Below are positions 1 through 9,140 of a DNA stretch of 64,000 nucleotides, piece by piece. Position numbers and translations under genes: made by a program. The stretch is from Pseudoalteromonas sp. 3D05 (lineage in GTDB: Bacteria; Pseudomonadota; Gammaproteobacteria; Enterobacterales; Alteromonadaceae): positions 1 through 64,000 of the forward strand of contig NZ_PDUS01000005.1 in NCBI RefSeq assembly GCF_002723455.1, written 5' to 3'. Position 1 is the first letter of the stretch. Every line of letters begins with the position of its first letter. The notes under the pieces are model-generated. The model saw only the letters and a program-made list of their open reading frames with translations. It did no database searches and was not told the origin of the DNA.

Positions 1-20
1 CTGCGTAGCGCACCATGGCT
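1..20. repeat. 20-base direct repeat, copy 1
   Basis: The first 20 bases of the window, CTGCGTAGCGCACCATGGCT, recur exactly at 234-253. The core TGCG-TAG-CGCA is itself an inverted repeat. Copy 1 sits directly before the terminator at 32. Confidence 0.7.
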
Positions 21-31
21 CCAAATAAGAG

Positions 32-64
32 AAACCCGTTACAGCAATGTGACGGGTTTTTTGT
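32..64 (+). terminator. Rho-independent terminator
   Basis: An 11-base stem (32-42 with 49-59, AAACCCGT...ACGGGTTT, one G-T wobble) with a 6-base loop is followed by a run of T. It ends a transcript that starts left of the window. Confidence 0.85.
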
Positions 65-118
65 TGTCTGAAAGAAAGTGCAGTAGCGACCCTCACAGCG
101 TCAACCTATACACCGTAG

Positions 119-144
119 CGTGGGTTGAGTATTTGACACCCACG
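119..144. repeat. Hairpin-forming inverted repeat
   Basis: CGTGGGT (119-125) and ACCCACG (138-144) pair perfectly around a 12-base loop. No T-run follows, so it is not a classic terminator. It may be a dispersed repeat of this genome. Confidence 0.4.
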
Positions 145-220
145 GATAAGAAAACGCGACGAGCACTTCAGAGCCCGGTTAGTCATTATTAAAGAATATC
201 AATCATACGTTGCATATGAA

Positions 221-253
221 GTAGGTCATCCTACTGCGTAGCGCACCATGGCT
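221..253. repeat. REP-like element with copy 2 of the 20-base repeat
   Basis: GTAGG-TCAT-CCTAC (221-234) forms a hairpin that runs into the second copy of the 20-base repeat (234-253). The order GTAGGTC then TAGCGC resembles the tail of the REP elements at 7727 and 17679 (GTAGGTCGTGCTTTAGCGC), so it may be a diverged relative. That link is inference. Confidence 0.45.
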
Positions 254-441
254 TTTTGTATCTGCAGAGAAGTGAAATAGCTAGAGGATCTTAGGCTGTT
301 AAACTTTTCACCTCGATTTTAAATAAAGCGTCTAACCACTTCATTGTGCTCAAAGAGCATCTTTATAAAGGATATTGACTGACTTGTTACTTACTGTAAC
401 TATAAGCGTGTTTATTAGGTTGTAGTAAAGGAATAAGTTGC

Positions 442-1122
442 ATGGCAACGGCGCAGATAGTGATCATTGAAGACGAAAAAGCGATTGCAGACACCTTGAT
501 TCATACGCTCGAGATGGATGGCTTTAGCGTCGTTTGGTTCGATACCGCAGGGGCTGGTCTTAGTTATATTAAAGCTACACAGATAGATTTACTGATTTTA
601 GACGTTGGTTTACCTGATGCAAATGGTTTTGAGCTATGTAAGCAAGTTCGCGAATTTTCTTCTTTACCCATCATCTTCTTAACGGCGCGTAACGATGAAA
701 TCGATCGCGTTGTTGGATTAGAGATTGGCGCAGATGACTATGTCACTAAACCCTTTAGCCCTCGAGAAATGCTTGCTCGCGTTAAACTTCGTTTAAAGCC
801 TTATACTGTCAGAGAAAAAAAAATAAATACTTCTACTGAGCAATCAGGTCTGTACAGTAATAATTTTGATTACTACTTCAATAACACCCCGTTAAATTTA
901 ACGGCTTTAGAGTTTAAATTGCTTGATAAGCTAGTGTTATCCCCTAAGCAGGTATTCTCTCGAGAGCAACTGCTATCATCAGCACAACTATGCCAAGACA
1001 GTGTATATAGCCGCAATGTTGATAGTCATATCAAAGCCATTAGAAATAAATTACGCGCTGTATGTCATGAGCCCATGATTCATACTAAGCGAGGCTTTGG
1101 TTATTTTTATGAACCTATTTAA
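442..1122 (+). CDS. creB: Two-component response regulator CreB
   Basis: A 226-residue OmpR-type regulator, close to the usual CreB length of about 229. The receiver domain (about 5-118) has the acidic pair E10-D11, phospho-acceptor D54 in LILDVGLPD, switch T81 and K103 in the TKPF motif. A winged-helix DNA-binding domain fills the C-terminus. The ATG follows a ribosome-binding site AAAGGA (427-432). The next gene is the sensor kinase, overlapping by 14 bases, then creD; this order is the known creBCD arrangement. In enterobacteria CreBC responds to carbon source and peptidoglycan damage and controls genes carrying a TTCAC repeat. I found no clear TTCAC pair here, so the local regulon is not predicted. 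Confidence 0.88.
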   Translation: MATAQIVIIEDEKAIADTLIHTLEMDGFSVVWFDTAGAGLSYIKATQIDLLILDVGLPDANGFELCKQVREFSSLPIIFLTARNDEIDRVVGLEIGADDYVTKPFSPREMLARVKLRLKPYTVREKKINTSTEQSGLYSNNFDYYFNNTPLNLTALEFKLLDKLVLSPKQVFSREQLLSSAQLCQDSVYSRNVDSHIKAIRNKLRAVCHEPMIHTKRGFGYFYEPI

Positions 1123-2590
1123 ACGCTCCACGCATTCATTAGCTCGCTTAAAGCGTTGGCCTAAAATCCCGCTTGGGCTGAGATTGTTTTTGCTTTATTT
1201 TATCCTCGTGATACTAACGACTTACTTAGTTAGTTCAACGGTTATGCGCGAGATTAAGCCTACGGTTCGTCAGGTTACCGAGGAAACCTTGGTTGATATG
1301 GCTAATTTGCTAGCAGTCATGGCGCGAGATGATCTAGCTCGTGGTACGCTGTCACAAAGCCACTTTACTAATGTGGTTAACTCGTATGGCAGCAGGCAAC
1401 CAAATGCAAAAATCTGGGGGGTAAATAAACAAGGGACAAATCACCGTATATATATTACGGATGCTGCGGGAATCGTTGTTGTTGATTCTTGGCAGCAAGA
1501 TATAGGAAAAGATTTTTCACAATGGAATGATGTTTATCTCACATTACGGGGAGAGTACGGTGCTCGCTCAACCGCAACTGCTCAAGATGACCCACTTTCA
1601 ACCGTCATGCATGTTGCTGCGCCCATAATCGATAATGGTAATATTATTGGGTCAGTCACTGTGGCTAAGCCCAATCGCTCTGTACAACCTTTTATAAACA
1701 TGTCTAAGTACCGTGTATTAAGTTGGTTAGTCGTGATGAGTATTTTGGCCTTAATGGTTGGAGCATTGATTGCCTGGCGAATCAATGGTGCCTTATATAA
1801 GCTGGCAAACTATGCGGATAAAATGGGGCGAGGTGAAAAAGCATCTAAACCAAGGTTTAGGGTTTTCTATGAATATAGCTTGTTAAGTGATGCGCTAGAA
1901 AAAATGCGCAATCAGTTAGATGGCAAACGTTACGTTGAGCATTATGTTCAAACACTAACTCATGAATTAAAAAGTCCTCTATCTGCAATCAAAGGTGCAA
2001 GCGAGATTTTACAGTCTCCCCTAAGCACAGATAAAAAACAGTTATTTGCAAATAATATTGAGTCTGAAACAGTGAGAATGCAGCAGCTAATTGATAAGCT
2101 GCTTACGCTTACCAAATTAGAGCAGCTTCCTGAACTTGAACAGCGAAAGAAGGTGTTTGTAAAACCTTTATTTGAAGCAATTAAAGATTCTTTTATTGCC
2201 AGAACCACAACGCAAAATGTACAAGTAGTAATTAGCTGCGACCCTAGCTGTGCGTGTTTAGGAGATGTATTTCTAATTCAACAAGCGCTATACAATATTT
2301 TTGATAACGCATTGGACTTTATCAACGAGGGGGGGGAGATTCACATTCAGGTAATACAAGAGTCATCTTATGTTCAAATCTATATTGATAACACGGGGCC
2401 TTGTATCCCAGACTATGCCCTTGAACGCATCACAGAACGGTTTTATTCACTACCTAGAGCCAATGGTAAAAAAAGCACTGGATTAGGCCTAAACTTCGTT
2501 GAGCAGGTCGTTAAATTACATAAAGGGCAGCTCAACATAAAAAATACTAAAAATGGCGTCCGTGTTCATATAAATATGCCTACTCCATAA
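1109..2590 (+). CDS. creC: Sensor histidine kinase CreC
   Basis: Inner-membrane sensor kinase, about 493 residues. One membrane segment lies near residues 13-35 and a second near 198-220, enclosing a periplasmic sensing domain. After a HAMP-like linker come HisKA with phospho-accepting His285 (THELKSP) and a HATPase domain with N box (FDNALDF) and G box (STGLGLNFV). I place the start at ATG 1109, which overlaps creB by 14 bases. A TTG at 1097 would add four residues but has a badly spaced ribosome site. It should phosphorylate CreB. Identification as CreC rather than another OmpR-partner kinase rests on creB before it and creD after it. Confidence 0.87.
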   Translation: MNLFKRSTHSLARLKRWPKIPLGLRLFLLYFILVILTTYLVSSTVMREIKPTVRQVTEETLVDMANLLAVMARDDLARGTLSQSHFTNVVNSYGSRQPNAKIWGVNKQGTNHRIYITDAAGIVVVDSWQQDIGKDFSQWNDVYLTLRGEYGARSTATAQDDPLSTVMHVAAPIIDNGNIIGSVTVAKPNRSVQPFINMSKYRVLSWLVVMSILALMVGALIAWRINGALYKLANYADKMGRGEKASKPRFRVFYEYSLLSDALEKMRNQLDGKRYVEHYVQTLTHELKSPLSAIKGASEILQSPLSTDKKQLFANNIESETVRMQQLIDKLLTLTKLEQLPELEQRKKVFVKPLFEAIKDSFIARTTTQNVQVVISCDPSCACLGDVFLIQQALYNIFDNALDFINEGGEIHIQVIQESSYVQIYIDNTGPCIPDYALERITERFYSLPRANGKKSTGLGLNFVEQVVKLHKGQLNIKNTKNGVRVHINMPTP

Positions 2591-2667
2591 AAGCTCCATC
2601 TAAGCACCTCAGTAAATCCATATAGCTTCGTTACTCTATGCTTATGTAATAGATGGAGTACATAACA

Positions 2668-3972
2668 GTGAAACAAAAAATAGAAACCAAACTGATCATA
2701 ATAATAGGGCTTATCGTGTTGTTATTGATCCCTATCTTTATGATCCAAAACCTAATTGATGAGCGATCAGAATTACAGCAGCAAGTTCAGGCTGATATAG
2801 CTAAGAGTAGCAGTGATGAACAGCAGGTTATTGGCCCATTTATTCATGCTCAGTACCTAGAAACAGTTACGGTTGATGGTAAAACGAGCGAGCAATTGAT
2901 GAATATGACGCTTTTACCTGAATCGCTCAATGTCAGTAGTAATCTAGCAACATTTGAAAAGTATCGTGGTATTTATAAAGCGTTGTTATATCGTTCACAG
3001 AACCAATTTGAAGGGCGGTTTAAAACGAGTGCATTAGCTGTCTTAGCGGACAAAAAGATAAAACGCCTCAACCTTATTTTAGCCATTTCTGATATCCGAG
3101 GGATAGGACAAGGATCACACATTAATGTTAACGAGCGAAGTTATGAACTACTCCCCGGTACCCAGCTAGATCAGTTACCACAAGGGATTCGTGTAGAGCT
3201 TGATTATGAAACCATTCGCAAAAGTGAGGTACTGCCGTATCAAATAGGCTTAAACCTGCAAGGTATGCGTCAACTTTCATTTGCACCGGTTGGTAAAAAC
3301 AGCTCATTGACAATGCAAGCCGATTGGCCACACCCAAGTTTTGTAGGGGATTACCTGCCTATCGAGTCATCAATTACGGCACAGGACTTTTCTGCGAGTT
3401 GGCAAACCAATTACTTTGCGACCAATTTAAAAGAGCTATTTAACCAATGTTTATTTCGTAATGAGTGCACCTTGTTCAAGCAACGTAACATGGGAGTTAA
3501 TTTAGTCGATAGTGTTAATCACTACCTTAAAAATTATCGAGCAAGTAATTATGCCATCTTGGTTATTGTGCTTATTTTTGCGAGCTTCTTTCTGCTCGAG
3601 GTACTGCGTGATGAGCCAATACACCCTGTACAGTATGGTTTTGTCGGGCTTGCTTTAGCGGTATTTTATTTACTACTGATTTCACTTAGTGAGCACTTGG
3701 GCTTTAATATTGCGTATTTATTATCGGCGCTTGCATCAGCAATTCTATTGAGTGTTTATGTTGCGGGTATGCTTAAAAATAGCAAACATGGAGGGCTATT
3801 CTTATGTGGAGTGTTATTTCTCTATAGTCTTTTATACGGATTACTCAGTGCAGAGGATTACGCATTATTAATGGGCAGTGTACTGGTGTTCGTGGTACTC
3901 AGTTTAATAATGATGTTGACGCGCAGAGTAAACTGGTACGGCAGGCACGCGCAAGACGATGAAACAAACTAA
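2668..3972 (+). CDS. creD: Inner membrane protein CreD
   Basis: CreD/Cet family protein, about 434 residues. An N-terminal membrane helix (LIIIIGLIVLLLIPIFM) is followed by a large periplasmic domain of about 270 residues, then a C-terminal block of about five or six membrane helices. In other gammaproteobacteria CreD is the most strongly CreBC-induced gene and affects colicin tolerance and beta-lactam response; its biochemical activity is unknown. I chose GTG 2668 because TGGAG (2654-2658) lies at correct spacing. An ATG at 2653 is in frame but has no ribosome site. A strong hairpin follows the stop. Confidence 0.87.
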   Translation: MKQKIETKLIIIIGLIVLLLIPIFMIQNLIDERSELQQQVQADIAKSSSDEQQVIGPFIHAQYLETVTVDGKTSEQLMNMTLLPESLNVSSNLATFEKYRGIYKALLYRSQNQFEGRFKTSALAVLADKKIKRLNLILAISDIRGIGQGSHINVNERSYELLPGTQLDQLPQGIRVELDYETIRKSEVLPYQIGLNLQGMRQLSFAPVGKNSSLTMQADWPHPSFVGDYLPIESSITAQDFSASWQTNYFATNLKELFNQCLFRNECTLFKQRNMGVNLVDSVNHYLKNYRASNYAILVIVLIFASFFLLEVLRDEPIHPVQYGFVGLALAVFYLLLISLSEHLGFNIAYLLSALASAILLSVYVAGMLKNSKHGGLFLCGVLFLYSLLYGLLSAEDYALLMGSVLVFVVLSLIMMLTRRVNWYGRHAQDDETN

Positions 3973-3978
3973 AACCAC

Positions 3979-4023
3979 CTAATTGAAAGGGGCTGACAGC
4001 TTTGCCAGCCCCCTTTCAATTAG
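3979..4023. terminator. Bidirectional terminator between creD and mltD
   Basis: A long inverted repeat, CTAATTGAAAGGGGCTG (3979-3995) against CAGCCCCCTTTCAATTAG (4006-4023), with a 10-base loop and one bulge. It separates two convergent genes and its right arm includes the mltD stop codon. Confidence 0.8.
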
Positions 4024-5297
4024 CTATTAGATAAAAACACCGTTAACTTCTCACCTATTTGCAAACGATCTCGCGACAGGTTATTCCATTGTTTTAGCTT
4101 GGTAATGCTGACGTTGTAGCGTTTGGCTATTTTCCATAAACTTTCGCCTGACTTTACTAAGTGTTCTACCTGTTGATCTGCCAACATCGGCAGTATTAAT
4201 TTCTTACCAGCGCGGATGCGATCAGTCTTCAAATTATTAAACGCTTTTAGCTGTTTAACGCTGATTGCATAACGTTTTGCAATCACGCTTAAACTATCCC
4301 CCGGTTGAATTGTGTAATGCTGCCATTGGCTGTAATCGTTTTCTTTTTGATTAGCCAACATACTCTTAAATTCGGCTTGTTTACTTGCTGGCACAACAAT
4401 GTGAGGTGCATCAATGACCGCAGGAAAGCGGATAACGCCATAGTTTAGCCCCTCTAATGACCGCCATTCTTCTTGGTTATCTAAAATAACTGCACTAGAG
4501 ACGGGTAAGGCTACTATAGTCTGTTGATTGCTGATGGGTGGAAAGACCATTTTATTACTTTTTAAAAGTTGTGCTGCTGCAAGGAGCTTTGGCACATATT
4601 GGCTGGTTTGTTTAGGCAGTTTTAAACTAAAAAAGTCGGTGGGCTTACCTTGCTTTTTATTATTATTGATGGCTCTTAACACCCTGCCTTCACCTACATT
4701 ATAAGCCGCAATTGCGTGGTACCAGTCACCATCAAACCGCTTGTGTAAATATTCCATAAAATCCAACGCAGCTCGGGTACTGTCTATTACGTCTTGACGT
4801 CCGTCATACCAAGGGGATATTTGCACTTTAAAATATTTAGCAATAGCAGGCGTTAGTTGCCACAACCCAGAGGCATGTTTATGTGAGTACGCACTGGCAT
4901 CAAAGTCACTTTCAATCAACGGCATTAATGCCAACTCAATGGGTAACCCGCGTTTTTCGACTTCGTTTACAATATAGTAAAGGTAAGGTTCGGCTCGGCG
5001 GCTAATTTCATCCATATAATTTGGATGAGTTAAGTACCATGCAATGCGTTTTTGCACCGCCGGGTGGCTGGAATCAGCAAATGACAGCTGCGCCTTAATG
5101 CGACCCCATACATCGTCCAGTGCTTGTGCACTGATTGGTGGAATGTGCTCAACAACCTCTTCGGTCTTATTTTTTACAACGGGAGTTGGCTGCGTTGTAG
5201 TTTTTTTAGGCTCAGGGGGTGGTGCGTTGAGCGTGGTTTCACAGCCAGATAAAATAATAACCAGCGGTAGAATGCGGATAAATCGATTTACAAACAC
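4020..5297 (-). CDS. mltD: Membrane-bound lytic murein transglycosylase D
   Basis: A 425-residue outer-membrane lipoprotein that cleaves peptidoglycan between MurNAc and GlcNAc, forming 1,6-anhydro ends. The signal peptide ends in a lipobox (LSGC, Cys19). The SLT domain (about 105-225) has catalytic Glu129 in PLIES, the SGLWQ motif, and AAYNVGEG. Two LysM peptidoglycan-binding repeats lie at about 328-370 and 379-421. Length and layout match MltD, whose E. coli form is about 450 residues. The start is GTG with GGAG about 11 bases upstream. It is transcribed alone, convergent with creD. Confidence 0.93.
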   Translation of the reverse strand: MFVNRFIRILPLVIILSGCETTLNAPPPEPKKTTTQPTPVVKNKTEEVVEHIPPISAQALDDVWGRIKAQLSFADSSHPAVQKRIAWYLTHPNYMDEISRRAEPYLYYIVNEVEKRGLPIELALMPLIESDFDASAYSHKHASGLWQLTPAIAKYFKVQISPWYDGRQDVIDSTRAALDFMEYLHKRFDGDWYHAIAAYNVGEGRVLRAINNNKKQGKPTDFFSLKLPKQTSQYVPKLLAAAQLLKSNKMVFPPISNQQTIVALPVSSAVILDNQEEWRSLEGLNYGVIRFPAVIDAPHIVVPASKQAEFKSMLANQKENDYSQWQHYTIQPGDSLSVIAKRYAISVKQLKAFNNLKTDRIRAGKKLILPMLADQQVEHLVKSGESLWKIAKRYNVSITKLKQWNNLSRDRLQIGEKLTVFLSNS

Positions 5298-5363
5298 GTA
5301 CTAAACTACTCCGAAAATATAAATGCAGCTAAACTAAAGCCGTTAAGCTTAACATAGGGTGAG

Positions 5364-6230
5364 CTAAAAATGTGCGGTGGCTGAATTTAAGTATTGTTTA
5401 AACTGTTCTTTATAGCGTCGTGACAGGTTTAGCACTTTGCCTGTAGTGAGTTTTACTTCACTATCGCCACTTGCTAATGGCGTGATTGATTCAACCGCGT
5501 CTAATCTAATCGCATGAGACCGGTGAATACGGCAAAATCCTTGTGGCTCTAACTGAGTTATAAGTTGTGTCATGGTTGCACGAAAAGGGTAAATTCGAGC
5601 GCCAATATGTAGATTTACATAATTGCCATTTGATTCAAGCCAATCTACCTCTGCTACGCGAACAATAAATTCTTTTCCCAGCTTTTTTACCAGTAGCCTG
5701 TCTAAGCTTACATGTTCAGCAGTATCTTCGCCTTGACTGATCGGGGCTGCTTCACCTGTTAATTGGCTCACGACATATTGATAGGTTTTAATAACAATAA
5801 TCAAAAATAAGAATCCCCACAAATCTTTGCGGTATTCATAAAGTAACTCAAACCACACTAACCCAAAGTCATATTGCATACCCTGCACGGTGTAAATTAG
5901 TTTGCGGATAGCGACCATAATACCAATATGTAATAACGAAAAAGCAATGCTCGCTACTAAGTACAGTAATATTGAATGAGAGATTTTTTGCCAATTAAAG
6001 GGCTTAGCTTTTAGTAACCAAACTAAAGCCGGAAACAATAATAAAGTGCCAATAGCACTCGAGTATTCCCATACAAAGGGCTCCCAGATCATAAAAGGAA
6101 GTGCGCCATCACGTTGGGCTTCCATAATGTTTGAGCTGGCATTAATGGTGTTGTTTATAAAAATATAACTACATAAAAATAAAGCCGCGTACCAAGTTTG
6201 ATAGCGCTGAAAGTGCGATAAAGTGATCAT
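5364..6230 (-). CDS. Membrane-anchored LytTR-family transcription regulator
   Basis: A 288-residue protein with four predicted membrane helices in the first 155 residues, then a LytTR DNA-binding domain (about 178-283). The domain shows the typical VDWLESNGNYVNLH strand pattern and FCRIHRSHAIRL. There is no receiver domain, so it is not a classic response regulator; the membrane part may sense a signal or bind a partner. It is divergent from an acyltransferase gene 181 bases away, a pairing that suggests it controls that gene. The target and signal are unknown. Confidence 0.85.
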   Translation of the reverse strand: MITLSHFQRYQTWYAALFLCSYIFINNTINASSNIMEAQRDGALPFMIWEPFVWEYSSAIGTLLLFPALVWLLKAKPFNWQKISHSILLYLVASIAFSLLHIGIMVAIRKLIYTVQGMQYDFGLVWFELLYEYRKDLWGFLFLIIVIKTYQYVVSQLTGEAAPISQGEDTAEHVSLDRLLVKKLGKEFIVRVAEVDWLESNGNYVNLHIGARIYPFRATMTQLITQLEPQGFCRIHRSHAIRLDAVESITPLASGDSEVKLTTGKVLNLSRRYKEQFKQYLNSATAHF

Positions 6231-6287
6231 TATTATTGTAACTCTTTAAAAGACCGCAATTAGACTAGCAAGAGAGTGATAAAACAC

Positions 6288-6321
6288 CAAGTTTATATCA
6301 TCCCTGATATCCACCGTTTAT
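6288..6321 (+). promoter_or_regulatory. Candidate LytTR binding sites
   Basis: ACCGTTTAT (6313-6321) fits the general LytTR site pattern of a GTT core with conserved flanks. CAAGTTTAT (6288-6296) fits at eight of nine positions in the same orientation. The start-to-start distance of 25 is somewhat longer than the usual 21-22. A small inverted repeat ATATCA-TCCC-TGATAT lies between them (6295-6310). Prediction only. Confidence 0.3.
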
Positions 6322-6411
6322 CCCTATTGACTGTTTTATAAGCCTTTTATGATTGCTTAACACGGTGTGTTGTCCATAGTTGTTATTAATTACTCATAAG
6401 TTAAATCTTCT

Positions 6412-7692
6412 ATGAATCTTAAAATAGTCATTAAAAATACAACACGTACGCTATTAAAACCTTGGTTAAATGTGTTTAACCAAGGTGAAGAGTTACCATC
6501 TCGCCGTTATGATTTAGATTGGCTGAGAGTACTTGCCTTTGGCTTATTAATTTTTTACCACGCTGGCATGTTATACAGTGAAAATTGGGGCTTTCATTTT
6601 AAAAGTCAGTACTTATCCAGCGGTATTGAAAACATCATGCTTTTATTGTCGCCATGGCGGATGGGATTAATTTGGTTTATTTCAGGTGTGGCGCTGCGCT
6701 TTATTGTTGCGCGCTTTAGTCTAGGTATGTTTTTAACTACGAGAAGTGTAAAAATATTACTGCCTTTATTGTTTGGCATTTGGTTTATTGTGCCTATTCA
6801 GCTTTATGCGCAAATGAGCCAAGAAGCCAGTTTAGCTATGGGCTTTTGGCAGTTTTACAGCCAGTTCTTTGATTTAACCAACCCTTTATTCGAGCGCTAT
6901 CAAGCAGGGATTTGGCCTCATGTCGATGTGAATCACCTTTGGTACTTACGTTCGTTATGGCAATTTACTTTATTGCTGGTGCTAGCAATGCCGCTGCTTC
7001 ATCACGCTACTGTGCATACAATAATCACGCGTTTATGTGGGCGCTCGTTATTGACTATTTTTATTGTATTGCTATTGCCGCTGTGTATTTTAAAACTGAG
7101 CTGGCCGAGTGATACTTTTCGATACCCCATGGGCGCGCTGTTCTTACTTTATGGTTACTTGCTTGCGTGGCAGCCTTCATTTTATAGTCAGCTACTTCGT
7201 CATTGGCGAGTGCTATTCGTGGTATTTACGTTTGGTTATATGGTTGTTGTACTGTGTTACAACACGATTTGGCAAAACCCTGCTGCTAGCCAATGGCAAA
7301 TTACCAGCATGGATATGCTGTATACTGCGCAACGATTAATGGGCGTGTTGTTAATGCTGGCACTAGCACAACGTTTTTTGAATCACGATCACCCTAAACT
7401 GGCTTTATTAAACGGTGCAGTATTCCCTTTTTATTTATTGCATCAAAGTGTAATTATTGGCCTTGCGTTTCATTTGTCGAAGCTGCAATTAGGTGGTTTT
7501 GTGGAGCCATTACTTATACTCAGCCTCACTTTCATTATTTGTTGGCTGGTGTTTATTGCTGCGCGCCGTATCGACTTATTAAGCCCACTGTTAGGGATTA
7601 AAGTCACAGGTAAATATAAAGCATGGCAAGTTAAAGTGGGCTTTGGTTGCGGGCTAATATTGGTAAGCCCGCTGATCTTTAGGTTGATTTAA
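6412..7692 (+). CDS. Acyltransferase family 3 membrane protein
   Basis: A 426-residue inner-membrane protein with about ten to eleven hydrophobic helices and the acyltransferase-3 opening motif RRYDLDWLRVLAFGLLIFYH, whose His is the expected catalytic residue. Family members transfer acyl groups such as acetyl or succinyl to surface or periplasmic glycans; MdoC/OpgC is a known relative. The substrate cannot be told from sequence. It is divergent from the LytTR regulator, its likely controller. A REP element follows the stop codon. Confidence 0.8.
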   Translation: MNLKIVIKNTTRTLLKPWLNVFNQGEELPSRRYDLDWLRVLAFGLLIFYHAGMLYSENWGFHFKSQYLSSGIENIMLLLSPWRMGLIWFISGVALRFIVARFSLGMFLTTRSVKILLPLLFGIWFIVPIQLYAQMSQEASLAMGFWQFYSQFFDLTNPLFERYQAGIWPHVDVNHLWYLRSLWQFTLLLVLAMPLLHHATVHTIITRLCGRSLLTIFIVLLLPLCILKLSWPSDTFRYPMGALFLLYGYLLAWQPSFYSQLLRHWRVLFVVFTFGYMVVVLCYNTIWQNPAASQWQITSMDMLYTAQRLMGVLLMLALAQRFLNHDHPKLALLNGAVFPFYLLHQSVIIGLAFHLSKLQLGGFVEPLLILSLTFIICWLVFIAARRIDLLSPLLGIKVTGKYKAWQVKVGFGCGLILVSPLIFRLI

Positions 7693-7726
7693 TTATGTGT
7701 ATTGCAAATTAACTATCGCTGAAACG

Positions 7727-7780
7727 ACGACCTACGAGACATGCCGTGCAATTTTGTAGGTCGTGCTTTAGCGCGAAAGT
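7727..7780. repeat. REP element, copy A
   Basis: ACGACCTAC (7727-7735) pairs with GTAGGTCGT (7756-7764), followed by GCTTTAGCGCG. This is the same unit seen twice before the RAYT gene at 17858. It lies between convergent genes, a usual REP position, and may also stop transcription. Confidence 0.75.
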
Positions 7781-7821
7781 GCCAATGCTAATGAGTTGTC
7801 ACCTTAAATAGTGTTCTACAC

Positions 7822-9138
7822 TCAACCAAACACACACCTAAAGCATGCGCCTTGTGGTTTTGGTACATAAATTAAATCGCCACCGTGGTTGAGCATTATT
7901 TGCCGAGAGAGGCTAAGGCCAATGCCGGAGCCTTGTTGCTTGGTGGTAAAAAATGGCACGAAGATCATATCTATCACATGCTCACTGATACCTGGGCCGT
8001 TGTCGTTGATTTCTATATAAAGTTGCTGGCTAGTGTTTTGCGCCAAGCTGATTTCGATCCTTGGTTGAACGGCTTTCTCTGCGCTGTACTTTTGGTTACT
8101 CTGTAGTACTTCAAGTGCATTTTTTATTAAGTTTACTAATACCTGTTCTATTTGGCAGCTATCAAGCATGACTAACTGCTGATTTTTAATCGACAGTTCG
8201 ATATGGGTGTGTTGAACGCGTGCTTGTTGTTGATGTAAAGCGACAATACGCGTTAGCATATCGGCTAAATTTGCCGGTGTTAAATTGGGTTTAGGTAAGC
8301 TGCTAACTTGGCGAAAACGAGCAATAAAATCCCCTAAATGAGCGGTTCTTGATGCTAACGTGTTTAGCGCAAGTTGTAAGTCTTGTTTATCTTCAAGCTC
8401 ATCAAAACATAGCTCTTGTGGCAGTAAATTGCTACAAGTATCAGCTAGCGATGAAAGTGGCGTAATAGAGTTAGCAATTTCGTGAGTGAGCACTTTAGTT
8501 AAGCGTTTATACGCTTGTTGTTCTTTAAGTTGTAACTGGTCGTGAATTGATTGTAGGCTCACTACACGACGAACTTTACCTTGAATTTCGGCGATACTAA
8601 GTTGAATTGAGAGAGTGTCGTGCTGCTCGCCATTTTGCCAGTAGGAGGTGCTGCGAAGATTATGACTGGCGTTTAAGATTAACTCACCTACAGCCCCTAA
8701 CTCATGTAAATGTCGAAAACTCTTCCCCAGTAACTTACTAACGGCTGGGTTTGATTCGATCACCTCGCCGTTGTCATCACATACCATAACAGCTAAATCA
8801 ACATGGATGAGCAAAGCTTGTAAAAACTGTGCTTGTTGCTCGGCATTAAAACGTGCCGTTTGCATTTGCGTTTTTACTTGTTCAAATTGCTTAAGCATTG
8901 GATGTTGTTGACCAAGCCCCAAGGTGCTGTCGCCATTGGCTAAGGCTCGGATCACCATTTCGGCTTGTTTTTGTTGGCGCTTAAACAGCGTAAAAATATG
9001 CGCTATTAATGCTGCTGCGACTAGCATTATTAACAATGTCGTCGCTGAAAAACCATGCGTTTGTAATACATAACTAAGCAACGCACTTACACTTATAAGT
9101 GTGGTGATACTAAACGAAAGCAATAAATTAGCCCGCAT
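7822..9138 (-). CDS. NtrB-like sensor histidine kinase of the exporter locus
   Basis: A 438-residue kinase with two N-terminal membrane helices (about 5-27 and 33-52), a PAS-like domain (about 105-195), a HisKA domain with His219 in LTHEIANSI, and HATPase motifs NLIKNAL, DNGPGIS and GSGIGLSL. It has little periplasmic sequence, so sensing is probably within the membrane or by the PAS domain. It starts two bases after the stop of the sigma-54-type regulator, so the pair is co-translated. Together they lie divergent from an ABC exporter, a layout that suggests they detect what the exporter handles. Confidence 0.88.
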   Translation of the reverse strand: MRANLLLSFSITTLISVSALLSYVLQTHGFSATTLLIMLVAAALIAHIFTLFKRQQKQAEMVIRALANGDSTLGLGQQHPMLKQFEQVKTQMQTARFNAEQQAQFLQALLIHVDLAVMVCDDNGEVIESNPAVSKLLGKSFRHLHELGAVGELILNASHNLRSTSYWQNGEQHDTLSIQLSIAEIQGKVRRVVSLQSIHDQLQLKEQQAYKRLTKVLTHEIANSITPLSSLADTCSNLLPQELCFDELEDKQDLQLALNTLASRTAHLGDFIARFRQVSSLPKPNLTPANLADMLTRIVALHQQQARVQHTHIELSIKNQQLVMLDSCQIEQVLVNLIKNALEVLQSNQKYSAEKAVQPRIEISLAQNTSQQLYIEINDNGPGISEHVIDMIFVPFFTTKQQGSGIGLSLSRQIMLNHGGDLIYVPKPQGACFRCVFG

Positions 9139-9140
9139 AA

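Larger units (their letters stand above)
1..441. other. Intergenic region upstream of creB with terminator and repeats
   Basis: No gene is supported here. The stretch holds a rho-independent terminator of a gene lying left of the window, a 20-base direct repeat (1-20 and 234-253), a hairpin CGTGGGT/ACCCACG at 119-144, and a REP-like inverted repeat at 221-234. The last 130 bases before creB are AT-rich and presumably carry its promoter, which I cannot define. Confidence 0.6.

Noticed and set aside
211-253. Possible decayed 5S rRNA or tRNA 3-prime end
   Set aside because: CATATGAAGTAGGTCATC recalls the end of 5S rRNA and GCGCACCA recalls a tRNA end, but no further helices of either RNA can be found, and the REP-like reading explains the hairpin better.
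442-3972. CreB-binding TTCAC pairs near creBCD
   Set aside because: Single TTCAC occurrences exist upstream, but no pair with the known six-base spacing was found.
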